The notes beneath the pieces are model-generated. The model was not told the origin of the DNA. It was given only the letters and a program-made list of their open reading frames with translations, and searched no databases. Shown here in pieces: positions 1 through 8,216 of a DNA stretch of 64,000 bases. Made by a program: the position numbers and the translations under genes. Origin of the DNA: JAAZBA01 sp964461815 (GTDB lineage: Bacteria > Bacillota > Clostridia > Oscillospirales > QAMX01). Each line of letters begins with the position of its first letter. Within the stretch, counting starts at the first letter, position 1. Where the stretch lies: NCBI GenBank assembly GCA_964461815.1, contig CAYWVF010000012.1, forward strand, positions 1-64,000. Direction: 5' to 3'.

Positions 1-2
1 GG

Positions 3-71
3 GTACGGCAGATGAACGCTTGCAAGGCACAGGCAGAAGCTATCGTGAAGTTTGAGCTGATTTATGATTGA
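3..71 (+). CDS. C-terminal end of an unidentified protein (partial)
   Basis: The window opens inside an open frame that runs from base 3 to a TGA at 69-71. The last 22 codons end in QAEAIVKFELIYD, a plausible amphipathic helix. A strong terminator follows 7 bases later, which fits the end of a real transcription unit. A second frame (2-55) is also open, so the frame is not certain. The piece is too short to assign to a family. Confidence 0.35.
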   Translation, partial: VRQMNACKAQAEAIVKFELIYD

Positions 72-78
72 TACCGAG

Positions 79-112
79 AACGCCCGGACGAAAAAAGTTC
101 GGGCGTTTCTTG
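79..112 (+). terminator. Rho-independent terminator
   Basis: Bases 79-89 pair with 97-107 over 11 positions (AACGCCCGGAC with GTTCGGGCGTT, one G-U), closing a 7-base loop. A short T-rich tail follows. It terminates the partial gene at the left edge. Confidence 0.75.
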
Positions 113-198
113 TGCAAATGGTAGAATTTTTCACACTTTTCTGATATTCTTTATTCAGCAAAAGAACGAGAAAAATTGTAGTTTGTGGAGATGCCCTT

Positions 199-633
199 AT
201 GGAATGGTTTAATGCATTTGGTTTGGCGTTCATAGTTGTTATTATGATTCCCAACATCATTTTTGCAGTTAGATGTAAGGATGGTTTTGTGAACAGGTGG
301 AACAACAAAGCAATCGAGATTATTGAACAAATCGGAAGATTTGGTTGCTTTGGTTTTATGATTTTCAATGTTCCAGGAACTTGGTTTGGCTGGTGGTCTA
401 ATGAAGCATTTGCAATATATCTCATCATTGATTCTCTGTTAATTGCCCTTTATTGTGCCATATGGATTATTTGCTGGAAGAAAAACAGCGTTTTTAGAGC
501 ATTAGCACTCTCCATAATCCCATCAGTAATTTTCCTATTTAGCGGAGTTATGAGTAGGTCAATATTACTGACTATTACATCAATACTATTTGCGCCATCT
601 CATATTTTAATTTCCTATAAGAATTCCAAATAA
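199..633 (+). CDS. Small multi-pass membrane protein of unknown function
   Basis: This 144-residue protein is very hydrophobic. Four or five membrane segments can be placed at about residues 5-24, 46-64, 72-94, 100-117 and 119-137, separated by short polar loops (RCKDGFVNRWNNK, CWKKNS). There is no cleavable signal sequence and no catalytic motif. The ATG at 199 is preceded by GTGGAG at 185-190, a good ribosome site. I do not recognise the family. It stands alone between a terminator (79-112) and a hairpin-rich stretch, apart from the housekeeping superoperon that starts at 1111, so it looks like accessory cargo. A small integral membrane protein is all the sequence supports. Confidence 0.7.
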   Translation: MEWFNAFGLAFIVVIMIPNIIFAVRCKDGFVNRWNNKAIEIIEQIGRFGCFGFMIFNVPGTWFGWWSNEAFAIYLIIDSLLIALYCAIWIICWKKNSVFRALALSIIPSVIFLFSGVMSRSILLTITSILFAPSHILISYKNSK

Positions 634-877
634 GTTTGTCAAATGATAATTTGTCAGGCTGTTGAAAACCCTTTAGGAACTAAAGGGCGCACTTCTATAC
701 TCTCCTATCGGGAGTATCGTGCGTCCTGCGGAGCTTCATTCTCCGTCAGCAGAAGAAAACTGCATGACCGAGAATGTTGCGTCACTTCGTTCCGTCAAGG
801 TGGCTACACCCCCTTGCGCCGCTAAAGCGGCTATCCCCTGTGGACTTGCCGTCCGCAAACGGTTTTGACAAACCGTT
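634..877. repeat. Hairpin array bounded by a 10-bp inverted repeat
   Basis: This non-coding stretch holds five successive perfect or near-perfect stem-loops: 669-687 (CCCTTTA/TAAAGGG), 688-723 (CGCAC plus ATACTCTC stems), 726-749 (CTG-CGGAG/CTCCG-CAG), 818-831 (GCCGCT/AGCGGC) and 858-877 (AACGGTTT/AAACCGTT). GTTTGTCAAA at 634-643 recurs inverted as TTTGACAAAC at 864-873. A short open frame across it is interrupted by the stems and has no credible ribosome site. It may be a miniature mobile element or a structured RNA. Confidence 0.55.
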
Positions 878-908
878 CGCCGCCAGCAAGTTTGTATATA
901 GATATGAA

Positions 909-942
909 AATCCGACCTGTGATTGTAATCATAGGTCGGATT
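909..942. terminator. Hairpin, possible bidirectional terminator
   Basis: AATCCGACCT at 909-918 pairs perfectly with AGGTCGGATT at 933-942, and GATT/AATC pairs again inside the loop. The T-run is weak on either side. The remaining stretch, 943-1072, shows nothing recognisable. Confidence 0.5.
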
Positions 943-1072
943 AACTGTTTTATAGCCACCAAGCAATCCTTCATTGGAAGCTTTTTTATCGTCATAATTC
1001 TTATTGTTTCAGTAGGTTCTTTCAACAGTGGTCTCTATCCTCTGCTGCGTATTTTACCGACTTATCGCATAC

Positions 1073-1106
1073 AAAAAGCTCCGAATATAAATTCGGAGCT
1101 TTTTTG
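1073..1106 (-). terminator. rpsU terminator
   Basis: AGCTCCGAA and TTCGGAGCT form a 9-bp stem around TATAAA, flanked by A5 on one side and T6 on the other. It could stop transcription in both directions. It lies 5 bases beyond the rpsU stop codon. Confidence 0.85.
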
Positions 1107-1110
1107 TAAC

Positions 1111-1296
1111 TTAATACTTAAACTTCTTTTTCTTAGCTCTAGCCGCTTCGGATTTCTTACGGCGTTTTACGCTGGGGCTCTCGTAGTGCTCTCTCTTGCG
1201 GAGCTCGGAAAGCACGCCCGCTTTAGCACAAGAACGTTTGAACCTCTTCAGAGCACTGTCTAAAGATTCGTTTTCTTTTATGCGGACTTCCGACAT
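1111..1296 (-). CDS. rpsU: 30S ribosomal protein S21
   Basis: S21 is a small basic protein of the 30S subunit that sits near the 3' end of 16S rRNA and helps initiation on Shine-Dalgarno mRNAs. The 61-residue product begins MSEVRIKENESLDSALKRFK and ends in the lysine-rich tail typical of Firmicutes S21 (RRKKSEAARAKKKKFKY). The start at 1296 is preceded by a strong GGGAGG site. An upstream in-frame codon would add 11 residues absent from the family and lies before this ribosome site. The gene has its own consensus promoter (1385-1413), a leader of about 80 nt and its own terminator, so it is transcribed separately from leuS. Confidence 0.95.
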   Translation of the reverse strand: MSEVRIKENESLDSALKRFKRSCAKAGVLSELRKREHYESPSVKRRKKSEAARAKKKKFKY

Positions 1297-1384
1297 TGTT
1301 TTCCCTCCCCCCGCGGTTTTGATTCTCACGTAAAATCATGCTTCTTAATTGAAAATTACGTGTCGCACTATTCGTGCATTTATT

Positions 1385-1413
1385 ATTATACCTAAAAAAC
1401 GCTAATATGTCAA
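1385..1413 (-). promoter_or_regulatory. rpsU promoter
   Basis: On the minus strand TTGACA (1408-1413) and TATAAT (1385-1390) are both perfect consensus, separated by 17 bases. Transcription should start near 1378, giving a leader of about 80 nt. The leader contains a CACGTAA/TTACGTG inverted repeat (1327-1333 and 1356-1362). Confidence 0.88.
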
Positions 1414-1441
1414 TACCTTTTTGCAATTTTTTCAGTATTAC

Positions 1442-3853
1442 TTATTTTGCTACGATATTGATGATCTTATTCTTAACGACGATCTTCTTTACAATATTCT
1501 TTCCCTCTACGGCACTTACAACACGTTCATCTGCCAATGCAGTATCAATAGCTGTATCATTGTCGCAGTCTAACGGTAATGCAACTGTAGCCTTCAGCTT
1601 TCCGTTGACCTGTACAGGAACCTCTACAGTGTTTTCCTTTGTCTTAGCCTCATCATATGTCAGCCATGCTTCCTGTGCAAGCAGCTTGCCGTCATGGGCA
1701 AATCCAAGTGTCTCCCACAGCTCTTCTGTCATATGCGGTGCAAACGGGTTCAGCATAACCACAAGCGCTTTAAACTCTGCACGGTTGCAGCCCTTCTCGT
1801 AGAATTCATTGACAAGTGCCATCATTGCAGCTATAGCTGTGTTGAACTTCATGCTTTCGATATCATCTGTTACCTTCTTAATAGTCTTATGGACAGATAT
1901 CTCATTAGCCTCCGAATACTCATCTCCATCGCGGAGATTTTCAGACAGTGCCCATACTCTATCAAGAAAACGACGGCAGCCCTTAATAGCCGATGTTGAC
2001 CACGGAGCTGACTTTTCGAAGTCACCGATAAACATCTCGTAAAGTCTCAGTGTATCTGTACCATATTCGGCGATAACATCATCAGGATTGATTACATTTC
2101 CACGTGACTTGGACATCTTCTCACCGTTCTCACCCATGATCATACCATGGCTCGTACGCTTTGCGTAAGGCTCATCGTACGGTACAAGACCGAGATCATA
2201 GAGGAATTTATGCCAGAATCTTGAATACAGCAGATGCAGCGTTGCATGCTCCATACCGCCATTATACCAGTCAACCTGTCCCCAATAATTGATCGCTTCC
2301 TGAGATGCAAATTCCTTATCATTATGCGGATCCATATATCTGAGATAATACCAGGAAGAACCTGCCCAGTTAGGCATTGTATCTGTTTCACGCTCTGCAT
2401 CGCCGCCGCAGATCGGGCACTTAACTTCTACCCAATCACGTACCTTTGCAAGTGGGCTTTCGCCATTATCTGTCGGCTCATAGGACTCTACTTCCGGCAG
2501 CTTCAACGGCAAATCGCTGTGCTTATGCGGACCATAGCCGGTCGTCTGGGATATGATGATCGGTATCGGCTCTCGCCACGAACGCTGACGTGAAAATACC
2601 CAGTCACGAAGCTTAAAGTTGACCTTAGGACGACCTATTTGCTTTTCTTCGAGCCACTTTGTAATAGCCTTTTTAGCATCTTCTACTTCAAGTCCTGTGA
2701 GGAATCCGGAGTTTACCATGATTCCGGTAGCAACGTCTGTGAAAGCTTCTTTTTCTACATCTCCGCCACCAACAACCTCAATGATAGGCAGATTGAATAC
2801 CTTAGCAAATTCCCAGTCTCTTGTATCATGTCCCGGAACTGCCATAATAGCACCTGTACCATATGTCATAAGCACATAGTCGGAGATAAAAATCGGGATT
2901 TCCGTATTATTTACAGGATTTATTGCCTTAACGCCCTTTATCTCAACACCGGTCTTTTCCTTTTGAAGCTCTGCACGTTCAAAATCGGATTTACGCTTAG
3001 CAGCCTCCTGATAAGCTCTGATATCGTCCATATTTTCAACTTTATCAGCCCACTGCTCTATCAGAGGATGCTCAGGAGATATGACCATATATGTTACGCC
3101 AAACAGCGTATCGGGACGCGTTGTATATACTGTCAGTTTATCGCCTGTTGTTGTGGAGAAATCGACCTCTGCACCTGTTGAACGACCGATCCAGTTGCGA
3201 TTGGCGACCTTAACGCGCTCAATAAAATCGACCTCATCAAGTCCGTCAAGAAGACGCTGTGCATATTCTGTGATCTTAAGTATCCACTGACTCTTTTCTT
3301 TTCTGATAACAGTTCCGCCACAGCGTTCACAAGCACCGTCTACGACCTCTTCATTAGCAAGAACGATCTTACAGGAAGTGCACCAGTTGACTGCCATCTT
3401 TTTCTTATATGCTAAGCCTTTTTCAAACATCTTGAGGAATATCCACTGTGTCCACTTATAATAATTCGGATCTGTTGAGTCTATTTCTCTTGACCAGTCA
3501 AAAGAAAATCCCATTGCCTTACACTGTTCTGTGAATCTTTTGATATTATTCTTTGTAACAAGAGCCGGCTGTGTCTTTGTCTTTATTGCGTAATTTTCCG
3601 TCGGCAGACCGAATGCATCCCAGCCTATCGGGAACAAAACATTATAGCCCTGCATACGACGCTTACGAGCTACGATATCAAGAGCTGTGTATGGTCTAGG
3701 ATGACCAATGTGGAGTCCCTGTCCGGAAGGGTACGGGAATTCGATAAGTGCATAATACTTTGGCTTCGCACTGTTGTTTTCGGCATGGAACACTCCGGTT
3801 TCTTCCCATTTGTCCTGCCACTTTTTTTCATTTACTTTGTAATCGTACTTCAT
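1442..3853 (-). CDS. leuS: Leucyl-tRNA synthetase
   Basis: This cytoplasmic class Ia synthetase charges tRNA-Leu. The 803-residue length is normal for bacterial LeuRS. The HIGH signature is at residues 48-51 (YPSGQGLHIGH) and KMSKS at about 579-583. Between them lie a zinc-binding insert (CTSC...CERCGG) and the CP1 editing domain with a T-rich stretch (TTRPDTLFGVTYM). A second cysteine pair (CPICGG) precedes PNWAGSSWYYLRYMDP. The ATG at 3853 has AGAGGG upstream. A longer frame start at 3880 would overlap rsfS and lacks a ribosome site. It follows rsfS by 17 bases in the superoperon. No T-box leader is present, so tRNA-sensing control is not evident here. Confidence 0.96.
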   Translation of the reverse strand: MKYDYKVNEKKWQDKWEETGVFHAENNSAKPKYYALIEFPYPSGQGLHIGHPRPYTALDIVARKRRMQGYNVLFPIGWDAFGLPTENYAIKTKTQPALVTKNNIKRFTEQCKAMGFSFDWSREIDSTDPNYYKWTQWIFLKMFEKGLAYKKKMAVNWCTSCKIVLANEEVVDGACERCGGTVIRKEKSQWILKITEYAQRLLDGLDEVDFIERVKVANRNWIGRSTGAEVDFSTTTGDKLTVYTTRPDTLFGVTYMVISPEHPLIEQWADKVENMDDIRAYQEAAKRKSDFERAELQKEKTGVEIKGVKAINPVNNTEIPIFISDYVLMTYGTGAIMAVPGHDTRDWEFAKVFNLPIIEVVGGGDVEKEAFTDVATGIMVNSGFLTGLEVEDAKKAITKWLEEKQIGRPKVNFKLRDWVFSRQRSWREPIPIIISQTTGYGPHKHSDLPLKLPEVESYEPTDNGESPLAKVRDWVEVKCPICGGDAERETDTMPNWAGSSWYYLRYMDPHNDKEFASQEAINYWGQVDWYNGGMEHATLHLLYSRFWHKFLYDLGLVPYDEPYAKRTSHGMIMGENGEKMSKSRGNVINPDDVIAEYGTDTLRLYEMFIGDFEKSAPWSTSAIKGCRRFLDRVWALSENLRDGDEYSEANEISVHKTIKKVTDDIESMKFNTAIAAMMALVNEFYEKGCNRAEFKALVVMLNPFAPHMTEELWETLGFAHDGKLLAQEAWLTYDEAKTKENTVEVPVQVNGKLKATVALPLDCDNDTAIDTALADERVVSAVEGKNIVKKIVVKNKIINIVAK

Positions 3854-3870
3854 ATTTACTACCCTCTTAT

Positions 3871-4218
3871 TTAATTCCAAAGTCTTTCAAGTGAATAAAA
3901 TTTACGTGATTCCTTATGGAATATATTTACTGTCATAAATCCATAGTCAACTAATATCCACGATGCTGAGCTATAACCTTCTATATGGTGTGGTCTGATA
4001 TTGTATTTTGTTTCCATATAATGCTCGACTTCTTCCGATAATGCCTTTATATGAGTCGATGATGTTCCGGTACAAACAACAAAATAATCAGCGAGTGATG
4101 TCATGGCTTTTACATGCAGCACTTCTATCTCTATCGCTTTCTTTTCCGACAAAAGGTCTGCGACTTCTTTGACGTATTTTTCTACTTCAAGCTCTGTAAT
4201 TTCTTTTCTCTCGTCCAT
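3871..4218 (-). CDS. rsfS: Ribosomal silencing factor RsfS (Iojap/YbeB family)
   Basis: RsfS binds L14 on the 50S subunit and blocks subunit joining under starvation. The 115-residue protein shows the family core: MTSLADYFVVCTGTSSTHIKAL, then HHIEGYSSASWILVDYGFMTVNIFH, ending FYSLERLW. The start at 4218 is chosen because GGAAG lies 8 bases upstream; the ATG six codons earlier precedes that site. The nadD-yqeK...rsfS-leuS order is the common Firmicutes arrangement and supports the call. LCP genes inserted between yqeK and rsfS are also seen in related Clostridia. Confidence 0.93.
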   Translation of the reverse strand: MDERKEITELEVEKYVKEVADLLSEKKAIEIEVLHVKAMTSLADYFVVCTGTSSTHIKALSEEVEHYMETKYNIRPHHIEGYSSASWILVDYGFMTVNIFHKESRKFYSLERLWN

Positions 4219-4244
4219 TATCGTGCTTCCTTTCATGTATGCAC

Positions 4245-5267
4245 TTAATTTGGTATGTTCACTTCTTTTACTGGAGTTACGTAAGGATTATACACTTCAT
4301 TTACAAGTGCGATTATCTCCTCTTCATTGCCTACATAATCTGCACCCTTTGCATTTCCCGGCAGCATATCTGTACGTATATTTTCGCCGTCTAACGTTAT
4401 AAGCTTTGTCCCAAGCCAAATGATCTCACTGAACTCAAGATCAGTTTCCACATTTTCCGAAAGTATAGTTGCCAGCTCGGGAATTTTTAACAGCGTGGAT
4501 GGCTTAAACATTGACTTTGCTACAGCTGAAAACATCTTTTGCTGTGCTTTTATTCTACCCAGATCCGCATCAGCGTAACCGCTTCTGAATCGCATATATT
4601 TCAATGCGTTTTCTCCGTCAAGCGTTTGCAGGCCTGCTTTTATGTCTATCACAAGATCCTGATCCGGATCTCTGTATGTCATATCCTGTTCAACGTCTAT
4701 CTCTACTCCGCCGATCGCATCAATCAACTGCTCAAATGCATCATAGTTTATCACCACGTACTTATCCGGAATAAAGCCTATGGTATTGGATATCTCCTTT
4801 TGCATCTGCTCTATACCTTTATTATGTGCTGCATTGATCTTATGATATTTGCCGTTATCCATATAGGATCGTGTATCTCTCGGAATAGACAATACTGATA
4901 ATGTATTTTTCTTTGTGTCAAGTGCCACTACCAATATCGTATCTGTTCTTGTTCCGTCCTTATCAGTTCCTGCAACGATCGCCGTAAAGAAATCATCCTT
5001 ATGATCCTTAGTATCTATCAACGGACTTTCTCCCTCGATCTTGCCGTTTATCACCGTAGACGTACCGTTTCCTTGACCGCTGTCTCGATCTTTGAATATT
5101 ATGCCTCTAAGCTCATTTCCAAACAACGCCGTTACTATCACGCCTACTATCGTAAGTCCGATAATAACACCGCAAACTGTCATAAAAATGCCGCATCCTG
5201 TTGGCTTGCGTTCCTTTTCGTAAGGATATGCAGCATCGGATCTTTCGTAATCGCTGTTTCTGCTCAT
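4245..5267 (-). CDS. LytR-CpsA-Psr (LCP) family wall-polymer ligase, first copy
   Basis: LCP enzymes transfer teichoic acids or capsule from lipid carriers to peptidoglycan, outside the membrane. The 340-residue protein has a cytosolic N-terminus, one membrane helix at about 26-49, and an LCP catalytic domain from about 92 to 270. Visible signatures are RTDTILVVALD (residues 107-117), LSIPRDTRSY (126-135) and KINAAHNKG (143-151), plus YRDPDQDLVIDIKAG and an arginine-containing MRFRSGYADADLGRI. These include the Asp and Arg residues used to bind the pyrophosphate substrate and metal. The ATG at 5267 follows AAAGGG. It lies next to a longer paralogue with the same core. Confidence 0.92.
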   Translation of the reverse strand: MSRNSDYERSDAAYPYEKERKPTGCGIFMTVCGVIIGLTIVGVIVTALFGNELRGIIFKDRDSGQGNGTSTVINGKIEGESPLIDTKDHKDDFFTAIVAGTDKDGTRTDTILVVALDTKKNTLSVLSIPRDTRSYMDNGKYHKINAAHNKGIEQMQKEISNTIGFIPDKYVVINYDAFEQLIDAIGGVEIDVEQDMTYRDPDQDLVIDIKAGLQTLDGENALKYMRFRSGYADADLGRIKAQQKMFSAVAKSMFKPSTLLKIPELATILSENVETDLEFSEIIWLGTKLITLDGENIRTDMLPGNAKGADYVGNEEEIIALVNEVYNPYVTPVKEVNIPN

Positions 5268-5294
5268 GTGGTCCCTTTCCGATATACTCTTCGC

Positions 5295-6695
5295 CTATTC
5301 AACTACATCAATCGTTCCACCGGATACAGTATCATCACCTGTGCTCGGTGTGCTGCTGCCTGTTGATGATTGACCGCTATCGGACGACGAGCCTGCGCCC
5401 GGCTGTGACATTCCTGCAAGCCATTCCGGAACCTGCGTATTGGTATTATCCACTTCTATACTGCCTGTTGTGTCGGAATCGCCTGAGCTTCCGGTCGATG
5501 AAGACGTTCCGGAGGACGTAGGCGTGCTTGTCGATGATGAGCTGCTTGATGAAGACTTCTTCTGGTATCCACTGGCATGAATAACGTTTGTTATATCATC
5601 CACATACGGATTAAATTTTTCATTTACAAGCTTAATTGTATCATTTTTATAAGGTACAACGTATGAAAGACCGTCGCTTAATGTTGTACCGTAGCTCGGA
5701 AGGGTATCCGTATATAGATCATCGATATCCATCGTGATATAATTAGTACCTATCCATATCATCTCACCGAGAGTAAGATCGGTCTCAACATTTTCAAGCA
5801 CTACATTCACAAGATCCGGAAGCTTTAACAAAGTAGACGGTGTAGCAAGCTTCTTGGCTACTGCCTTGTATACTTTCTGCTGTGCCTCTATTCTACCGTA
5901 ATCCTGATTTGCATAGCCTTTTCTGTATCGCATATATTCAAGGCATGTCTCTCCGTCAAGAGTCTGTAGTCCAGCCTTGATGTCTATCAGGAGATCCTGA
6001 TCGGGATCTCTGTAGTACATTCTTTTCGGAACATCTATCTCTACTCCATCTATCGCATCGATCAGATTTGTAAACGCATCAAAGTCTACGATAATATGTC
6101 TGTTTACCTCGTAGCCGAGCAGATTTTTCAGTTCTTTTATCGTGCGTTCTATTCCGCCTGCACTGTATTCGCTGTTTATTTTTCTGTATTTTTTCGACGT
6201 TGAGCTTGATGTTATCGTATCACGTGGTACATTCAGCAGACTGGCGCTCTTGGTATTCGTATCAAATGTCGCAACAATTATCGTGTCTGTAAGTAAGCCG
6301 CTCTTGTCTGTACCTACTACTAAGACCGTAAAAAAGCCGTCCTTCTGCTTTGCATCATCTACGTTTATCTCATCTGCCATTTCCAGAATGAGATCCTCCT
6401 CTGTAAGCTCCTTATCCTTATCGTCGGTCTCATCTTTATCTGTATTTCCGATCTCTTTTTCATCATCCTTCGTCTTGTCTGACTTTATTACAGACGATCC
6501 TTCACTCACATTTCCCTGATTTTTATTGTCCTTTGACGGCGGTTTTACAAAAAATATGAAATAAATTGCTATAATGATCGCTAGTACAGCAACTACGCCG
6601 AGCGCTATCAGAGCTGCCGTCGGTCTTTTCGATTTTCCTGTCTTTTTGCTTTCGATCTTAGGCTTATCTAATTTTTTATCGAATTTTTTCTTCAT
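5295..6695 (-). CDS. LytR-CpsA-Psr (LCP) family wall-polymer ligase, second copy with long tail
   Basis: This is a paralogue of the preceding LCP gene. It has a basic cytosolic N-terminus, a membrane helix at about 26-49, an acidic Glu/Asp/Lys linker at about 60-105, and the LCP core at about 110-340 (DTIIVATFD, LNVPRDTITSS, YRDPDQDLLIDIKAG, YMRYRKGYANQDYGRI). The last 90 residues are Ser/Thr/Gly-rich low complexity and probably span the wall. The start is uncertain. ATG at 6695 is used, with AGAAAGG about 15 bases upstream. In-frame GTG (6722) and TTG codons lie further upstream. Tandem LCP genes usually have overlapping roles in attaching wall glycopolymers. Confidence 0.9.
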   Translation of the reverse strand: MKKKFDKKLDKPKIESKKTGKSKRPTAALIALGVVAVLAIIIAIYFIFFVKPPSKDNKNQGNVSEGSSVIKSDKTKDDEKEIGNTDKDETDDKDKELTEEDLILEMADEINVDDAKQKDGFFTVLVVGTDKSGLLTDTIIVATFDTNTKSASLLNVPRDTITSSSTSKKYRKINSEYSAGGIERTIKELKNLLGYEVNRHIIVDFDAFTNLIDAIDGVEIDVPKRMYYRDPDQDLLIDIKAGLQTLDGETCLEYMRYRKGYANQDYGRIEAQQKVYKAVAKKLATPSTLLKLPDLVNVVLENVETDLTLGEMIWIGTNYITMDIDDLYTDTLPSYGTTLSDGLSYVVPYKNDTIKLVNEKFNPYVDDITNVIHASGYQKKSSSSSSSSTSTPTSSGTSSSTGSSGDSDTTGSIEVDNTNTQVPEWLAGMSQPGAGSSSDSGQSSTGSSTPSTGDDTVSGGTIDVVE

Positions 6696-6725
6696 ATTAA
6701 CAGCCAAATTCCTTTCTCGCACGTA

Positions 6726-7307
6726 TCATGCATCCAGCATATGTTTATACAACCAATTTCTGGCCATCAACGTATCTGTATGTATAATTTTCTTATTTCT
6801 AATCAAATACATGATACTTCTGTCCAACGCAAGCCTCATTGCTTCGTCCAAATCATGCTCCGCCATATCTCGTATTTCTTCAACGCCATCAAAGCATCTT
6901 GTCGGTTCAATACAATCGGATATATATATTATTTTTTCCAAAATCGTCATATCAGCTCTGCCTGTCGTATGATACCTTATCGCATCACGTACGGCTTCAT
7001 TTACCATATATACATCGGCTGCAACAGCGGCACCCGTAACAGCATGGAGCAGCTCTTTCTCACACAGTTCGGCATTACTAATTATTATATCGTATTTTTC
7101 GCATAATTTCAACTGTTCTGCATTATTTTTTTCCTTTGTTATATCATGGAGCAATGCAGCAAGACGAACGCTATACTCATCTGCATTATATATCCTTGCA
7201 AGCTTTGCAGCTGTCTCTTCACAGCCGAATACATGCTTTGCACGCTTTTCACTGAAGCTATTCTTTATTTCTCTTCGCAGCTCGGAAAGCTCAAACCTTT
7301 TTCCCAT
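6726..7307 (-). CDS. yqeK: YqeK-like HD-domain nucleotide hydrolase (symmetrical Ap4A hydrolase)
   Basis: YqeK proteins hydrolyse diadenosine tetraphosphate symmetrically to ADP with an iron-containing HD site. In this 193-residue protein the metal residues are visible as H25 (AKHVFGCEETA), H54-D55 (LAALLHDITKEK), a histidine in ELLHAVTGAAVA, YHTTGRADM, and the downstream aspartate in IIYISDCIEPTR. The gene overlaps the end of nadD by 17 bases. This pairing is conserved across Firmicutes and ties the enzyme to adenylylated nucleotide metabolism. Confidence 0.92.
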   Translation of the reverse strand: MGKRFELSELRREIKNSFSEKRAKHVFGCEETAAKLARIYNADEYSVRLAALLHDITKEKNNAEQLKLCEKYDIIISNAELCEKELLHAVTGAAVAADVYMVNEAVRDAIRYHTTGRADMTILEKIIYISDCIEPTRCFDGVEEIRDMAEHDLDEAMRLALDRSIMYLIRNKKIIHTDTLMARNWLYKHMLDA

Positions 7308-7911
7308 ATAAACCTTTCCCGATTATATACTCAAAAACGCTTTTCGGCAAATAATGTTCTGCCGTTTTGATATCACCATGTATCAACATATTTCTAAGCT
7401 CTGTAGACGATATCTCCAACGCTTTTGTTTCAATAAGCTCTACATGTGCGTTCAATTTTTTTCTCAATGCATCCGCAGCTTCGTTCAATAGCACGCTATC
7501 ACCATCTGTACGTCCGACTACGGCAAGCGACATATACCGTAATATCTCCTCCGGTCTGTACCACGATGCAAATGTTGTCAGCATATCCGTTCCTATTATC
7601 AACCACAGCTTATATTCCGGGTAAAGCTCGGATAATTTTCTCGCCGTGACCGCTGTATAGCTTGGCTCCTGCCTTTTAAGCTCAATATCACTCACTTCAA
7701 ACAGCTTATTATCCGATATCGCAAGCTTTGTCATCTCCAGTCGCACATCGGGACTTGGCGTTCCTTGTGGGAGTATCTTATGAGGCGGTATTTTAGACGG
7801 TATAAACAACACCTTGTCAAGCTTTAATGCACTCGCAGCAGCTTCCGCTGCATGGATATGTCCTATATGAGGCGGATTGAATGTTCCGCCCATCATTGCC
7901 AGCTGCTTCAT
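7291..7911 (-). CDS. nadD: Nicotinate-nucleotide adenylyltransferase
   Basis: NadD makes deamido-NAD from nicotinate mononucleotide and ATP, the penultimate step of NAD synthesis. The 206-residue protein has the nucleotidyltransferase signature MGGTFNPPHIGHIHAA near the start, with HIGH at 15-18, then FIPSKIPPHK, the central LIIGTDMLTTFASW, and the C-terminal ISSTELRNML. The start is the ATG at 7911, 1 base after the stop of yhbY. Its order with yhbY upstream and yqeK downstream matches the classical Bacillus/Clostridium cluster. Confidence 0.95.
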   Translation of the reverse strand: MKQLAMMGGTFNPPHIGHIHAAEAAASALKLDKVLFIPSKIPPHKILPQGTPSPDVRLEMTKLAISDNKLFEVSDIELKRQEPSYTAVTARKLSELYPEYKLWLIIGTDMLTTFASWYRPEEILRYMSLAVVGRTDGDSVLLNEAADALRKKLNAHVELIETKALEISSTELRNMLIHGDIKTAEHYLPKSVFEYIIGKGLYGKKV

Positions 7912-7912
7912 A

Positions 7913-8215
7913 TTACTTCGGAAGCTCTATGCGCTTCTCTTTCGGTATGCTTTTGCTCTCACGATACAGCACGAATCTTGTACCGATCACCTGCACTGTA
8001 TCACAGCCTGTTGCCTCGCTTAATTCTGCCGCAGCCTCCGCCGGAGAATACAGAGAATTTTCAAGTACTCTTAGCTTTATCAGCTCACGAGCCTTAAGTG
8101 CATCGTCAACCTGCTTTATCAAATTTTCACCTATATCCGATTTTCCTATTTGCAATATTGTATCTATTCCATTTGCCTTTGATCTTAAAAAGGCACGTTG
8201 TTTACTGTTAAGCAT
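7913..8215 (-). CDS. yhbY: YhbY-type CRM-domain RNA-binding protein
   Basis: This is a single CRM-domain protein of 100 residues that associates with pre-50S ribosomal particles. The start MLNSKQRAFLRSKAN, the centre QIGKSDIGENLIKQVDDALK and ELIKLRVLENS match the family. The usual GxxG loop of the CRM fold is present as GKSDIGEN. It sits 1 base after rdgB and 1 base before nadD, so the three are almost certainly translated from one message. Confidence 0.92.
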   Translation of the reverse strand: MLNSKQRAFLRSKANGIDTILQIGKSDIGENLIKQVDDALKARELIKLRVLENSLYSPAEAAAELSEATGCDTVQVIGTRFVLYRESKSIPKEKRIELPK

Positions 8216-8216
8216 A

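Noticed and set aside
643..825. 60-codon frame across the 634-877 hairpins
   Set aside because: Its sequence follows the palindromes and has no credible ribosome site. Composition is typical of non-coding repeats.
865..1263. 132-codon plus-strand frame overlapping rpsU
   Set aside because: It runs through the rpsU terminator and antisense to rpsU. Its hydrophobic look comes from the T-rich strand.
3854..3870. T-box leader between rsfS and leuS
   Set aside because: The gap is only 17 bases and leuS is inside an operon, so there is no room for a T-box. None was seen at lysS either.
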